NCBI RefSeq assembly: GCF_014236655.1
Contig: NZ_JACMYG010000002.1
Span: forward strand, 124,001 to 188,000
Direction: 5' to 3'
Length of the DNA stretch: 64,000 nt
Source: Pseudomonas kielensis
GTDB lineage: Bacteria; Pseudomonadota; Gammaproteobacteria; Pseudomonadales; Pseudomonadaceae
Shown here: in pieces, positions 17,298 through 26,733 of the stretch
Numbering within the stretch: the stretch's first letter is position 1
Layout: every line of letters starts with the position of its first letter
Notes under the pieces: model-generated
Told to the model about the DNA's origin: nothing
The model's input: the letters and a program-made list of their open reading frames with translations, nothing else
Database searches by the model: none
Translations under genes and position numbers: made by a program

Positions 17298-19109
17298 CTA
17301 GACCACCTTGGGGGACTCTTCCTGCAATTGGTCGGCCTCGAACAACCGGGCCAGTTCCTCCCGTGCCTCCTGGGCGGTCTGCAAGACTTTGACGGCATCG
17401 TCGTAGATCGCGCGCTGGGCTTCGAGCACCTGTTCGTCATGCTGCTTGAAGGTTTCGATGCGCGCTGCGGCCTGAGCCTTGCTCAGTCCCAGGCCGATCA
17501 GGGTCATGCGGCTCATTTCCAGGCTGGAATGGAAGGTTTCCCGCACCGCCTCGGCGCCCAGGTCGACCAGGCGATGCACGTGCTGGCGGTTACGCGCGCG
17601 GGCGATGATCTTCATGTGGGGGTAGAGCCGGCGCACCAGTTCCGCAGTCTTGATGTTGGTGTCCGGGTCGTCGGTGGCAATCACGAAGAACTCCGCCTGC
17701 TCGACCTTGGCCGCGCTGAGGATCTCCGGGCGCATCGGGTCGCCATAGAACACCGGGACCCCGCCAAAACTGCGGGACAGTTCGATGGTTTCCACCGAGG
17801 TGTCGAGGGCCACAAAGCGGATTTTCTGCGCCCGCAGGATCCGCGCCACGATCTGCCCCATGCGGCCCATGCCAGCAATCACCACGCGCGGGGTGTCGGT
17901 GTCGATCTCACGCAGGTGCGGCGGCACGGCCACCGGTTCGACCTTGGGTTTGGCCAGGCGCGCGCACAGCAGAAGCAGCAGGGGAGTGACGGCCATGGAC
18001 AGGGTAATGGTCAGCACTTGCAGGTCATACAGACGGGCATCGAACAAGCCTTGGTCGCGACCGATCTTGAACACCACGAAGGCAAATTCACCGCCGGCGG
18101 CCAGGACAATGCCCAGGCGCACCGCACTCACGCGGTTGAGGTCCCCGGCCATGCGTCCGACCAGGTACAGCAGCGGCAACTTCAGTGAAATCAGCAGCAC
18201 CGTCAGGCCCAGCACGGCGACCGGGGCGCTGAACAACAGGCTGATGTTGGCGCCCATGCCCACGCTCATGAAAAACAGCCCCAGCAGCAGGCCCTTGAAC
18301 GGTTCTATCTGCGCTTCCAGTTCGTGGCGGTATTCGGAATCCGCCAGCAGCAGGCCGGCGAGGAACGCCCCGAGGGCCATCGATATCCCGACTTCGTCCA
18401 TCAACCAGGCGGTGCCGATCACCACCAGCAACGCGGTGGCGGTGGACACTTCCGGCAGGCCGGACTTGGCGACGATACGAAAGACCGGGCGCAACAGGTA
18501 ACGCCCACCCACGACCACCACGGCGATACTGCCCAGCACCTGCAACCCATGGTTGAGGTCTTCGGCGGGGGTGGTGGTGGCATTGCCCCCGGCCAGTAGC
18601 GGCACCATGGCAATCAGCGGGATTGCGGCAATGTCCTGGAACAGCAGGATGGCAAACGCCAGGCGCCCGTGGGGGCTGGTCAGTTCCTTGCGTTCGGCCA
18701 GGCTTTGCAGGCCGAAGGCGGTGGACGACAGGGCCAGGCCAAGGCCGAGCACGATGGCGCTGTTGAGCTTCTGGCCAAACAGATAGAACGCCAGCACGCC
18801 GATCACCGAGGCCGTCAACAGCACCTGGGCCAGGCCGACGCCGAACACCGCCTTGCGCATTACCCAGAGCCGGCGCGGGGACAGTTCCAGGCCGATGATG
18901 AACAGCAGCAGGACCACGCCCAGCTCGGAAATATGCATCACGCTTTGCGGGTTGCCGATCAGTCCCAGTACGGCGGGGCCGATCAGGACCCCGGCCAGCA
19001 GGTAGCCCAGCACGGCCCCCAGTTGCAGGCGTTTGGCCAAAGGCACGGTGAGCACCGCCGCAAACAGAAACACCACAGCGGCTTGCAACAGGTTGCCTTC
19101 ATGGGGCAT
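17298..19109 (-). CDS. KefB/KefC-type monovalent cation:proton antiporter (CPA2)
   Basis: A 603-residue membrane antiporter. About 12 transmembrane helices cover residues 5-385, with FQDIAAIPLI in the ion path. A cytoplasmic TrkA-N (RCK) domain begins at VIAGMGRMGQIVARIL (about 412). A helical C-terminal tail completes the family architecture. Kef proteins expel K+ in exchange for H+ when glutathione adducts form, protecting against electrophiles. An ancillary KefF/KefG quinone reductase is not adjacent. The neighbouring alkC would fit an electrophile or alkylation stress theme, but that is inference. Confidence 0.85.
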   Translation of the reverse strand: MPHEGNLLQAAVVFLFAAVLTVPLAKRLQLGAVLGYLLAGVLIGPAVLGLIGNPQSVMHISELGVVLLLFIIGLELSPRRLWVMRKAVFGVGLAQVLLTASVIGVLAFYLFGQKLNSAIVLGLGLALSSTAFGLQSLAERKELTSPHGRLAFAILLFQDIAAIPLIAMVPLLAGGNATTTPAEDLNHGLQVLGSIAVVVVGGRYLLRPVFRIVAKSGLPEVSTATALLVVIGTAWLMDEVGISMALGAFLAGLLLADSEYRHELEAQIEPFKGLLLGLFFMSVGMGANISLLFSAPVAVLGLTVLLISLKLPLLYLVGRMAGDLNRVSAVRLGIVLAAGGEFAFVVFKIGRDQGLFDARLYDLQVLTITLSMAVTPLLLLLCARLAKPKVEPVAVPPHLREIDTDTPRVVIAGMGRMGQIVARILRAQKIRFVALDTSVETIELSRSFGGVPVFYGDPMRPEILSAAKVEQAEFFVIATDDPDTNIKTAELVRRLYPHMKIIARARNRQHVHRLVDLGAEAVRETFHSSLEMSRMTLIGLGLSKAQAAARIETFKQHDEQVLEAQRAIYDDAVKVLQTAQEAREELARLFEADQLQEESPKVV

Positions 19110-19317
19110 GAGTCACTCCTGGACAGAAAAAAAGGCTAAACACGGGTCTGACGCCGTCTGATTCGACGCGCAGTGTAACGGTGGGGAACGCTGACTGCAT
19201 CGTTGGATCAGCCGGGGCCAGTCTGACAACAGAGTGTTACGCCGAGGAGCGCCTGGAGTAATATAGCGAATCGCCATTACTGCCCAGGACGTCAAGCGCT
19301 ATGACGCCAGCCCTTTG

Positions 19318-20391
19318 ATGAACTCGATCTGGTTCGGCCTGGGTGCCGTAGGGGTGATCCTGCTCCTGATCGCCGTGCTGGTGCTGCGCGAGCGGCAATT
19401 GCGCCAGCTCCGGGCGCAGTACCGGGCGCTGCTGGACAAGTGGCCGGCCATTCACTCCGCGAATCTCGGCGCCCCGGGCACCCAACCCGAGGATGTCGAG
19501 CGGTTCAAGCGCAGCCAGTATTTCGCGCGGATCGGCACCTGGGACTGGGACGTCGACACCGAACAGCTGTATTGGTCCGACGCGATCTACGGCATGTTCG
19601 GCTTCAAGGTCGGCGAGGTGACGCCCAGCTATCAACTGTTCTGCTCCTGCGTGCACCCCGACGACCGCGCGCAAGTGCGTGCCGGCGAACTCCGTTGCCT
19701 GGCCACCGGCGAAAACCATGACGAAGAGTACCGAGTGGTCTGGCCGGACGGCAGCATCCATTGGCTGCGGGAAACCGGCAATGTGGTCAAGAGCGCCGAT
19801 CGCTCGGTGGTCAAGATGATGGGGGTGGTGCGCGACATCAGCGAAGAGAAAGCCAGCGCCAGGCAGCTACAGACCCTGGCGCATGCGGATCCGCTGACCG
19901 GGCTGCCGAACCGGCTGGTCCTGGAAAAACGCCTGGCCAAGGCGCTGGAGTTGGCGCGCCTGAGTGCCACGCGGGTGATGCTGGTATTTGTCGACCTCAA
20001 CGGCTTCAAGGCAATCAATGATGTTTATGGGCATGCCGCCGGCGACCGGGTGTTGAGGACCACCGCGACTCGCCTGAACACCATCCTGCGGGCGGGGGAT
20101 ACGGTGGCGCGCATCGGCGGCGATGAGTTCGTGGTCATTATCGAAGGCTTACCCCAGGGCAAGAGCCTGCAGGACGAAGCCCACAGCATCTGCCAGAAGA
20201 TCTTCATCGAGCTGTCGCCCCCGATCAGCATCGGCGTGGACCTGTGCCACGTCGGCAGCAGCCTCGGCGTCGCGGTGTTCCCCGACCATGCCCCGAGCAT
20301 GGACACCCTGCTGCACATCGCTGACCTGGCCATGTATGAGGCCAAGCGCAGTGGCAATAATCAATACCGGCTGGGCAAGCAGATGGCTTAG
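19318..20391 (+). CDS. PAS-GGDEF diguanylate cyclase
   Basis: A 357-residue protein. One N-terminal transmembrane helix (about 1-22) is followed by a PAS_3-type fold (about 60-175; FARIGTWDWDVDTEQLYWSD) and a GGDEF domain (about 190-352). The active-site motif is intact (RIGGDEFVVI), and an RAGD inhibitory I-site lies five residues upstream. It should therefore synthesise cyclic di-GMP with product feedback. No EAL domain is present. I used the ATG at 19318; the TTG three bases earlier is the alternative, and no clear ribosome site distinguishes them. Confidence 0.9.
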   Translation: MNSIWFGLGAVGVILLLIAVLVLRERQLRQLRAQYRALLDKWPAIHSANLGAPGTQPEDVERFKRSQYFARIGTWDWDVDTEQLYWSDAIYGMFGFKVGEVTPSYQLFCSCVHPDDRAQVRAGELRCLATGENHDEEYRVVWPDGSIHWLRETGNVVKSADRSVVKMMGVVRDISEEKASARQLQTLAHADPLTGLPNRLVLEKRLAKALELARLSATRVMLVFVDLNGFKAINDVYGHAAGDRVLRTTATRLNTILRAGDTVARIGGDEFVVIIEGLPQGKSLQDEAHSICQKIFIELSPPISIGVDLCHVGSSLGVAVFPDHAPSMDTLLHIADLAMYEAKRSGNNQYRLGKQMA

Positions 20392-20409
20392 TGCCCAGCC
20401 TGGGTGACG

Positions 20410-21219
20410 CTAGCTCAGGTGCACGCGCAGAAATTCGATGACCCGCTGCAAGGCAATGCGTGTCGGGTCGGTGTCCGAAGGCTCGGCGTTGGCGTATTCC
20501 TCGGTCAGCACGGCATGGGGGTGGGCCACGTGCGGTGTTGGCGAGGGATACTCGTGCAGTTCGGCCTGTTGGTCGAAACGTTCGGCGATCAGTTGGACCC
20601 GGGCTGCCGGGCATAACCGATCATCGATGAAGCGTTGAACCAGGATGTGCTTGTCTTTGTCCGCAGCGCAGTCAGCGGCGTCGAACAGGTCCTGGTCGGA
20701 TACGTTCATTTCCCGCATCCAGTCCCCTTCACCCAGCCCGGTCGCGCGGTAGACAGCCGAAAATGGAATCGAAGGCTGGGAGACTACGCCAGTCACCACG
20801 GCGTCCTCAAGGATCAGCGGGATGACGAATGCTCCCGTCACGCACATGCCGATCGCCCCGACTCGCTCTGTGGCGGGCGTTTGCTGCTGAACCTCGCGCG
20901 ACAGGGCGCGCAACCAGTCGCAGACGGGGGCCGTGGTGCCCGCCTTGAGGTGGCCGAACTCCTTGCTGATGCACAGCTTCGCCAGGTTGCCCACTGGCGC
21001 ATCGTCCAGCAGCTCTCCGAACAGCAGCGGCAGGTACACGCGAAAGCCGGCGGCGATCAGCCGGTCGGCAAAGTCCAGCACCGTATGGGTCAGGCCGGGC
21101 AACTCATGCATGACGATGACTTTTGGCCCGTGGCCTTTGTCGTAGACAGGATGGCTGTAATGGCCGTCGCTGAAGTCAAAACGGGTGAAACCCTTGGCTT
21201 GCATCACGATGTCGGTCAT
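20410..21219 (-). CDS. Dienelactone hydrolase family protein
   Basis: A 269-residue alpha/beta hydrolase. The nucleophile is a cysteine (C126) in the GAIGMCVTGAF elbow, as in dienelactone hydrolases, with candidate acid in QRFIDDRLCP and histidine in the C-terminal PTPHVAHPH region. The ATG at 21219 has an AGAGGT ribosome site; the frame opens further upstream but without support. It is convergent with the diguanylate cyclase. No chlorocatechol or protocatechuate genes are nearby, so the substrate is unknown. Confidence 0.8.
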   Translation of the reverse strand: MTDIVMQAKGFTRFDFSDGHYSHPVYDKGHGPKVIVMHELPGLTHTVLDFADRLIAAGFRVYLPLLFGELLDDAPVGNLAKLCISKEFGHLKAGTTAPVCDWLRALSREVQQQTPATERVGAIGMCVTGAFVIPLILEDAVVTGVVSQPSIPFSAVYRATGLGEGDWMREMNVSDQDLFDAADCAADKDKHILVQRFIDDRLCPAARVQLIAERFDQQAELHEYPSPTPHVAHPHAVLTEEYANAEPSDTDPTRIALQRVIEFLRVHLS

Positions 21220-21441
21220 TGCATCTACCTCTGGAGCCGCAGCGCAGTGCATTCATGCTGGGACATAGCTGCTGGCTAAGGTTCAAGTTGCACGTTCGGG
21301 CAGTGAGTGGTGATCAGCATAGTCGCTGTTTTAACAGGCATACGGGGCAAGCAAACCTCCAGGCAGCAGCCATCCGCATCACTACTAGACTCCATAGACT
21401 GAAGGCCGGTTTGCCAATAATTCCCTGAAGAGATTGGCTTT

Positions 21442-22194
21442 ATGTCGAATCAGACTAACGCGCAACAGCCAGTTCCGGAGCGCCAGGTGGGCACGACCGA
21501 ACAGTTGTCGGCACACTTTGGTGGTCCGGCCCTGCTGCTGGGGGCTTATCTGTTTTTCTATTCGTGGTTGTTATTGTTCTATTACTTCAGGACGTTCGGT
21601 ATTTCCCTGGTTTCCCTGGATATACCGGTGTACTTCTACCTGACCTTCGCCTGGACCGCGGTCGAGTATTTTGGTGTCGGGGTCCTGCTGGCATTGACCC
21701 TGGGGGCCATCTGCTACGTCTGGCTCAACGGCGCCTGGGCCATGGACCGTAAGCCCTGGGTGCATTTCCTGCATAGGTCGGCATTTGCTGTGTTTTTGAT
21801 GGTGGGCCTGTGGAGCACGTCGTTCCTGGCGCAGCAGCAGGGTGAACTTCAGGCGCAACAAGTGCGTGACGGGGGCGTATTGGCACCCATCAGGCTGGTG
21901 TTCGGCAAAGACCAGGCGGGCATGTTTCCAGAGGTCCTGACGACAGCCAAAGTCACCCCCGATCAAGGCGTTAAAGAAGCCGTACTGCTGGTTGAAACCA
22001 CGGCGGCTTATTACGTACTGGTGCAAAAGGTCTTGCGCGATCAACAGACATCGGTGACGCAGTATGACGCCATGGGGGTGGTTTACCGGGTGCCGAAGAA
22101 GTACGTCACTTATGCGCAAATGGATGTGATCAACACGCAACGCGTCGAACGACTTTTTCCCAAACTACCGAGCTGGAAAACACTCTTCAACTAA
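21442..22194 (+). CDS. Uncharacterised inner membrane protein
   Basis: I do not recognise this 250-residue protein. Three hydrophobic helices are visible, near residues 30-52, 66-92 and 110-130, rich in Phe, Tyr and Leu. A soluble C-terminal region of about 115 residues follows. The start has a GAAGAG site upstream. It is followed 20 bases later by a secreted hypothetical protein with a strong ribosome site, so the two likely form an operon and may act together at the envelope. Confidence 0.65.
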   Translation: MSNQTNAQQPVPERQVGTTEQLSAHFGGPALLLGAYLFFYSWLLLFYYFRTFGISLVSLDIPVYFYLTFAWTAVEYFGVGVLLALTLGAICYVWLNGAWAMDRKPWVHFLHRSAFAVFLMVGLWSTSFLAQQQGELQAQQVRDGGVLAPIRLVFGKDQAGMFPEVLTTAKVTPDQGVKEAVLLVETTAAYYVLVQKVLRDQQTSVTQYDAMGVVYRVPKKYVTYAQMDVINTQRVERLFPKLPSWKTLFN

Positions 22195-22214
22195 CCACTG
22201 TTGCAGGAGGTCCT

Positions 22215-22736
22215 ATGTTGCGCAACTGGGTTGGCATGGTTGTGGCGCTACAGGCATCGAACCTGTTTGCCGAACAGATACTGCAACTCAATAGCGGGGA
22301 TCGCTACTTGGGGCGGCAAACCGCGGACAATTCAGGGGTCTTTGTCGATTGCCAGAAGAAGGAGCATAAGTTGGCCGATGGGGTGATCCTGCCCACGGCA
22401 CAGACCTGTGCACCCTCCAGCACGCCCAATCCGTCACAAGCCTCGTTGATTACCCTCTCTCCTCTGGAGGTGGTGGCGGTGGATGCCTTGGGCAAGACCA
22501 TCGACGTTGAGCGAAATGCGAAGGTGCAGACCCTGGATTTGCAGAAGTTTCCGCACATCGACTTCTCGGTGTTTGGCATTGGCAAGAAGATCGGCATCGT
22601 CACCGACAAAAAAAGCCAGTACGCCGAATGGATCAGCCCCGATGCCATTTTTGATTCAAGCTTTGCCGCTGAAGCCAAGGCCGCACAGGCTCCGCCAAAA
22701 AACGAGGGTCCGCCGCTGTTCGACAAAGGCTCTTGA
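22215..22736 (+). CDS. Uncharacterised exported protein
   Basis: A 173-residue protein with a short N-terminal signal-like segment (about 4-19, Val/Leu/Ala-rich) and a likely cut near LFAEQ. The rest is hydrophilic with two Cys that could form a disulfide. No domain is recognised. A GGAGGTCCT ribosome site lies ahead of the ATG. It is paired with the preceding membrane protein gene. Confidence 0.6.
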   Translation: MLRNWVGMVVALQASNLFAEQILQLNSGDRYLGRQTADNSGVFVDCQKKEHKLADGVILPTAQTCAPSSTPNPSQASLITLSPLEVVAVDALGKTIDVERNAKVQTLDLQKFPHIDFSVFGIGKKIGIVTDKKSQYAEWISPDAIFDSSFAAEAKAAQAPPKNEGPPLFDKGS

Positions 22737-22813
22737 GGTTGCCAAGCGCGCGGTTTTCTGGGAAAAACCTGGCCCCAACGCCCAGTCGGGCCCGTGAACA
22801 GACGAGAGCAGCA

Positions 22814-23152
22814 ATGAACGATGAATTACAGGTCACCGACCTGCTGGTGGGCAACGGCAAAGCGGCAGTCAAAGGTGCGTTGATCACCACCCAGTACCGC
22901 GGCTGCCTGGAAGACGGCACCGAGTTTGATTCCTCCTGGAGCCGCGGCAAGCCCTTCCAGTGCGTGATCGGCACCGGGCGCGTGATCAAGGGCTGGGACC
23001 AGGGCATCATCGGCATGCAGGTCGGTGGCAAACGCCAACTGCGGGTGCCCGCGCACCTGGCCTACGGCGAACGCAGCGTGGGCAGCATCCCGCCCAACTC
23101 CAACCTGGTGTTCGAGATCGAACTGCTGGAAGTGTTGACGCGGGACGACTGA
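22814..23152 (+). CDS. FKBP-type peptidyl-prolyl cis-trans isomerase
   Basis: A 112-residue single-domain FKBP without a signal peptide, so cytoplasmic. Conserved pieces are YRGCLEDGTEFDSSW, VIKGWDQGIIGMQVGGKR and LAYGERSVG-IPPNSNLVFEIELL, which hold the Asp, Trp and Tyr residues of the FKBP pocket. It catalyses proline isomerisation in protein folding. I used the ATG at 22814 because it starts at the domain edge. It converges with the P450 gene. Confidence 0.92.
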   Translation: MNDELQVTDLLVGNGKAAVKGALITTQYRGCLEDGTEFDSSWSRGKPFQCVIGTGRVIKGWDQGIIGMQVGGKRQLRVPAHLAYGERSVGSIPPNSNLVFEIELLEVLTRDD

Positions 23153-23159
23153 CGGTCGC

Positions 23160-24266
23160 TCATTTTTCGCTGAACAGTGGAATCCGCCCGTTCAGCGAAG
23201 GGCGGTAGTGCCAGGTCAATCGGGCGAAGTGCTCCCTGTGCGTCAGCAACTCACTCAGCGTGGCACTGGCGATGCTCATGGCCAGTGCCTGGCCGGGGCA
23301 GTGGTGGCGTCCGGCACCGAAACTCAAGCTGCGCCGGGCCGGGCGCTCCAGCACAAAGCGCTCGGGGTGTGGGTTAAGTTGCGGGTCGCGGTTGGCCGAG
23401 GCCAGCAACAGCAGCACGGTATCGCCGGGGGCCAGGCGCACGCCCTCGATCTCGCAGGGGGCGCTGACAAAACGCCGGGTGTTTTGCACTGGCGGGTCAA
23501 AGCGCTGAACCTCAGCCACAAACGCATCGACTCGCCCTGGCTCGGTCAGTAGCCCCGGCTCGCGGATCAGCGCCAGTACAGCGTTACCAATCAGGCCGGC
23601 ACTGGCTTCATAGGTCTGGGAGAGCAGGCCGATCAGGTTCGCCAGCAGGACTTCGCGATCAGTCAGGCCCTGGCGCAGGCTTTCCAGCAGGGGGCTCTGA
23701 GGGGCTTGGGCGCTCAGCCGCTCGATGAAATAGCCCTTCAGTTGCTCGGCGGCCTGGTGGGCCGCGACCCGTTGCGCGGCAGTGCTCAGGGGCGAAAGGC
23801 AGGCGACGAAGTCTGCGGTCAACTGGCTGAGGGTCCTGCCTTCAGAGGGCGCGAAGCCCAGCAATGCGGCGACGACCCACACCGGCCCCATGAACATGGC
23901 CTGGTGCAGGCCTTCGGCGTTTGCCGTGATCAGCCGCGCACGCACCCGCTCGCCGACCTGCTCGGTGTCGATCCGCTCCAGCACCGGCGCCATGGCCGAA
24001 CGCGGGCAGCGGTGGGGTTCGCCCTCGTTCATCCGCATCAAGCGGGCGAACACTCGGCCGGCCTCGCCCTGGGCAATCGCGGTGGGCACCGGTTCGTGTG
24101 CCGGGCGCACCCGGCAGTCGGCATGGGCTAGCACAGCTGCCACCGCCCGGGCGCTGCTGGCCACCCACAGGCCCAGGTTCTGGTCGAAGGCAAACCCGCC
24201 GGCGGCGCGCAGACTGGCGTAGTAGGGATAGGGATCAGGGTGAGTCGCAGCGATGATCGGGTCCAT
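23160..24266 (-). CDS. Cytochrome P450 with atypical I-helix
   Basis: A 368-residue, shorter-than-usual bacterial P450. The heme-ligand loop FGAGRHHCPG is intact (C323), and an ExxR-type K-helix region precedes it (EVQRFDPPVQNTRR is close). The I-helix reads LLSQTYEASAGL where most P450s have AGxET(T/S), so the oxygen-activating Thr appears replaced by Ala. The start at 24266 has AAGG upstream and gives a normal N-terminus; the longer frame would cross the divergent operator. It diverges from an ArsR-like regulator with a palindromic site between them. The substrate is unknown. Confidence 0.88.
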   Translation of the reverse strand: MDPIIAATHPDPYPYYASLRAAGGFAFDQNLGLWVASSARAVAAVLAHADCRVRPAHEPVPTAIAQGEAGRVFARLMRMNEGEPHRCPRSAMAPVLERIDTEQVGERVRARLITANAEGLHQAMFMGPVWVVAALLGFAPSEGRTLSQLTADFVACLSPLSTAAQRVAAHQAAEQLKGYFIERLSAQAPQSPLLESLRQGLTDREVLLANLIGLLSQTYEASAGLIGNAVLALIREPGLLTEPGRVDAFVAEVQRFDPPVQNTRRFVSAPCEIEGVRLAPGDTVLLLLASANRDPQLNPHPERFVLERPARRSLSFGAGRHHCPGQALAMSIASATLSELLTHREHFARLTWHYRPSLNGRIPLFSEK

Positions 24267-24283
24267 GGGACGCGCCTTATGGG

Positions 24284-24304
24284 TAGTGACAAGTCTTGTT
24301 ACTA
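24284..24304. promoter_or_regulatory. Palindromic operator between the P450 and ArsR-like genes
   Basis: TAGTGACAAG-T-CTTGTTACTA is a 21-base dyad with one mismatch, lying 17 bases from the P450 start and 41 bases from the regulator start. Its length and position suit autoregulation and P450 control by a dimeric winged-helix repressor. Confidence 0.6.
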
Positions 24305-24345
24305 TCCGGGGTTCGGCAGGACGACGATTCGTCCGGGAGCGAAAT

Positions 24346-25110
24346 ATGAGTGCAGAACAACACGATGTCGGTGTCTCGCAGGTGGCGGCGGCGATCGCCG
24401 AGCCGGCGCGGACCAAAATCCTCTGTTCGTTGATGGATGGTCATGCCCGCACCAGCACCGAGCTGGCGAGCATTGCCCAAGTCAGCACGTCGACGGCCAG
24501 TGCCCACCTGGCCCGGCTCAAGGAACTGGCGCTGGTGCGACTGCACGTACAGGGCCGGCATCGGTATTACAGTCTTGCCGATCAGCAAGTCGCCCAGGCC
24601 CTGGAGGCGCTGATGGTGATCGGCCAGAACGCCGCGCCAACCTTCACCTCGCGCACCCCGGATCGCCTGCAATTTGCCCGCACCTGCTACGACCACATGG
24701 CCGGCACCCTGGCAGTGTTGCTGCACGACCGGTTGCTCGAAACCGGCTGGCTACTGGTGACTGAGCCGCAGTCGTATCGATTGAGCGCGAGCGGCGAGGC
24801 GGGGTTCCAGCAGTTGGGCATCGAGGTCAGTGAGCTGAGCGCACTGCGTCGACGGTTTGCCTGCCCGTGCCTGGACTGGAGCATGCGCCGCCCGCACCTG
24901 GGTGGAGCCCTGGGCGCGGCGTTGTTGGCAACGGCGCTGCAGCGCAGATGGCTGACCCAGGATCTGGACAGCCGGGCGCTGGCATTGACCGCCACTGGGC
25001 GCAAGGAATTCGGCCGCCGGTTCGCCATCGAGTTGCCGGCCCAGCGATTGCCCGCGTCAGGTGAAACCCGCCAAACCGCGCGCCGAGCGCTCGCAAGCCC
25101 TGGGCCCTAG
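24346..25110 (+). CDS. ArsR-like winged-helix transcriptional regulator with long C-terminal domain
   Basis: A 254-residue regulator. Residues 10-85 form an ArsR-type winged helix (EPARTKILCSLMDG; STSTASAHLARLKELALV). The C-terminal 160 residues are unlike classical small ArsR sensors and may bind an organic ligand. A FACPCLDWSMRRPHLGG segment with two Cys is notable and occurs in related long ArsR-like proteins. No canonical metal-binding ELCVCDL box is seen, so metal sensing is not supported. It diverges from the P450 gene over a shared palindrome and is its probable regulator. Confidence 0.8.
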   Translation: MSAEQHDVGVSQVAAAIAEPARTKILCSLMDGHARTSTELASIAQVSTSTASAHLARLKELALVRLHVQGRHRYYSLADQQVAQALEALMVIGQNAAPTFTSRTPDRLQFARTCYDHMAGTLAVLLHDRLLETGWLLVTEPQSYRLSASGEAGFQQLGIEVSELSALRRRFACPCLDWSMRRPHLGGALGAALLATALQRRWLTQDLDSRALALTATGRKEFGRRFAIELPAQRLPASGETRQTARRALASPGP

Positions 25111-25715
25111 CGGCTGGCCGAAGCCATCAACAGGCCGAACCCAGTGAAGGTCACGCCCGAGATCTTCGCTGCCAACCAGGCGCCTTTGGGGCTCGACAAC
25201 CAACCTCGAGCGGCATTGGCAAGCAGCGCATAGCTGGTGTGTACAACAATCACCACCACGCCGTAGGACGCCACCAGCTTGAAAAACTGGCTGTAGAAGT
25301 GCGCCGAAGGGTCAATGAACTGCGGGAAGACCGCGAGAAAGAAAAACACCGCCTTGGGGTTGAGGAGCTGGATCGACGCCGCTTCCAGGTAGCGATAGCC
25401 GGGACTCGATGGCGTGTTGTGCAGTCGCGTACTGATACGGTCGGAGCGCCAGCTTTTATACCCCAGGTACAACAGGTAAGCGGCACCTGCATATTTCAGT
25501 ACGCTGAAGGCCTGCGCCGAGGTACTGAGAATCAGGCCGACGCTGGTGGCACTGATTGACGCCACCACGAAGGCCCCCGAGGCGATACCGAGAATGCCTG
25601 GCAGGGCGCCGGTCCAGCCGTGTTGCAGGGCATTGGACAGGGTCAGCAGCACACCAGGCCCGGGACTGAGGATGGTCAGGGTGGCGAACAGTAAAAACAG
25701 TCCATAGGTGTGCAT
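25107..25715 (-). CDS. LysE/RhtB family amino acid exporter
   Basis: A 202-residue membrane protein with about six helices. The family N-terminus LFATLTILSPGPGVLLTLSNAL is present, with the central QLLNPKAVFFFLAVFPQF motif. It exports amino acids or small related compounds. It diverges from a LysR regulator, the usual LysE-LysG style pairing, so the regulator probably controls it. Its stop overlaps the end of the ArsR-like gene by four bases, in convergent orientation. Confidence 0.88.
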   Translation of the reverse strand: MHTYGLFLLFATLTILSPGPGVLLTLSNALQHGWTGALPGILGIASGAFVVASISATSVGLILSTSAQAFSVLKYAGAAYLLYLGYKSWRSDRISTRLHNTPSSPGYRYLEAASIQLLNPKAVFFFLAVFPQFIDPSAHFYSQFFKLVASYGVVVIVVHTSYALLANAARGWLSSPKGAWLAAKISGVTFTGFGLLMASASR

Positions 25716-25818
25716 GTCGTGCTCCGTCAGAAGGTGTTGGCTGGGTGCCAAGGTAGGCGGGACGCGGAGCACGTGACAAACGCTTTAATTGCCGCGCATA
25801 TGTGACTAAATTAGACAC

Positions 25819-26733
25819 ATGATCACTCAACTCCCACCCTTGAACGCTGTTCGCGCCTTCGCCGCTGCCGCTCGTCACCAGAGCTTCAGCCTGGCGGCCG
25901 AGGAACTCCATGTCAGCCACAGCGCCGTCAGCCGGCACATCAAATTGCTCGAAGAGCACCTGGGGGTGCTGCTGTTCGAGCGCCGAATCCGCCAGTCGGT
26001 ATTGACGCCGGCCGGGCAGCACTTCTTTGAACAGGTCAGCGCTGGCCTGGCGCAGATCGCCAGCGCCGCCGCTGAGCTGAGGCGACAGGCCTCACGGCCT
26101 GCGGTGAAGATTAACGTGCGCCCGTCCTTCGCCTTGCTGTGGCTAACCCCCAGGCTCGCTGAGTTCAACGCCTTGCACCCGCAGATCGAACTGCAGGTGG
26201 TCACCCAGACCCAGGCGCCGGATCAGGCGCGGGATGGCTTCGACGTCGTCATTCGCCGCGGACGTGACGACTGGGCGCCGGCCATTGAGGCACAGGCGTT
26301 GTTCGAGGACGAGTTGGTGCTAGTGGCGGCGCCTTCGCTGATCGAACGCCTGGGCCTCGACGACCTCGACGCGCTGGCTGCGCATCGGCTGTTGATCGCC
26401 AAGGCGCGGCGCGAAGACTGGCACAACTGGGCCATGCACTTCGGTCAGACCCAATCGGCCAATCAACCGACACGCCAGTTCGAGCACATGCATCGGGTGC
26501 TGGAAGCCGCCGTGGAGGGGCAGGGTGTTGCCTTGTGCCCGACGTCACTGCTGGGCAGCCATCTGGCGAGTGGGGAATTGATCTGTCCGTTGCCCGCGTT
26601 GCGCATTCCGTTGCCGCGTTACTACTACGGGCTGGCTCCGCAGGTGTCGGAGCAGACGCAGGTGTTCCTGACATGGTTGCGCGCCCAGTGCGCTGGACCG
26701 ACGCCCACAAAAAAGGCCCAGCCGACGCGCTAA
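25819..26733 (+). CDS. LysR family regulator (GcvA-like)
   Basis: A 304-residue LysR protein. The N-terminal LPPLNAVRAFAAAARHQSFS and HVSHSAVSRHIKLLE helix-turn-helix are typical of the GcvA/AmpR branch, and an effector-binding domain (about 92-292) follows. It is 103 bases from the divergent LysE-type exporter and likely regulates it. Its stop codon lies in the loop of the ilvE terminator hairpin. Confidence 0.88.
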   Translation: MITQLPPLNAVRAFAAAARHQSFSLAAEELHVSHSAVSRHIKLLEEHLGVLLFERRIRQSVLTPAGQHFFEQVSAGLAQIASAAAELRRQASRPAVKINVRPSFALLWLTPRLAEFNALHPQIELQVVTQTQAPDQARDGFDVVIRRGRDDWAPAIEAQALFEDELVLVAAPSLIERLGLDDLDALAAHRLLIAKARREDWHNWAMHFGQTQSANQPTRQFEHMHRVLEAAVEGQGVALCPTSLLGSHLASGELICPLPALRIPLPRYYYGLAPQVSEQTQVFLTWLRAQCAGPTPTKKAQPTR

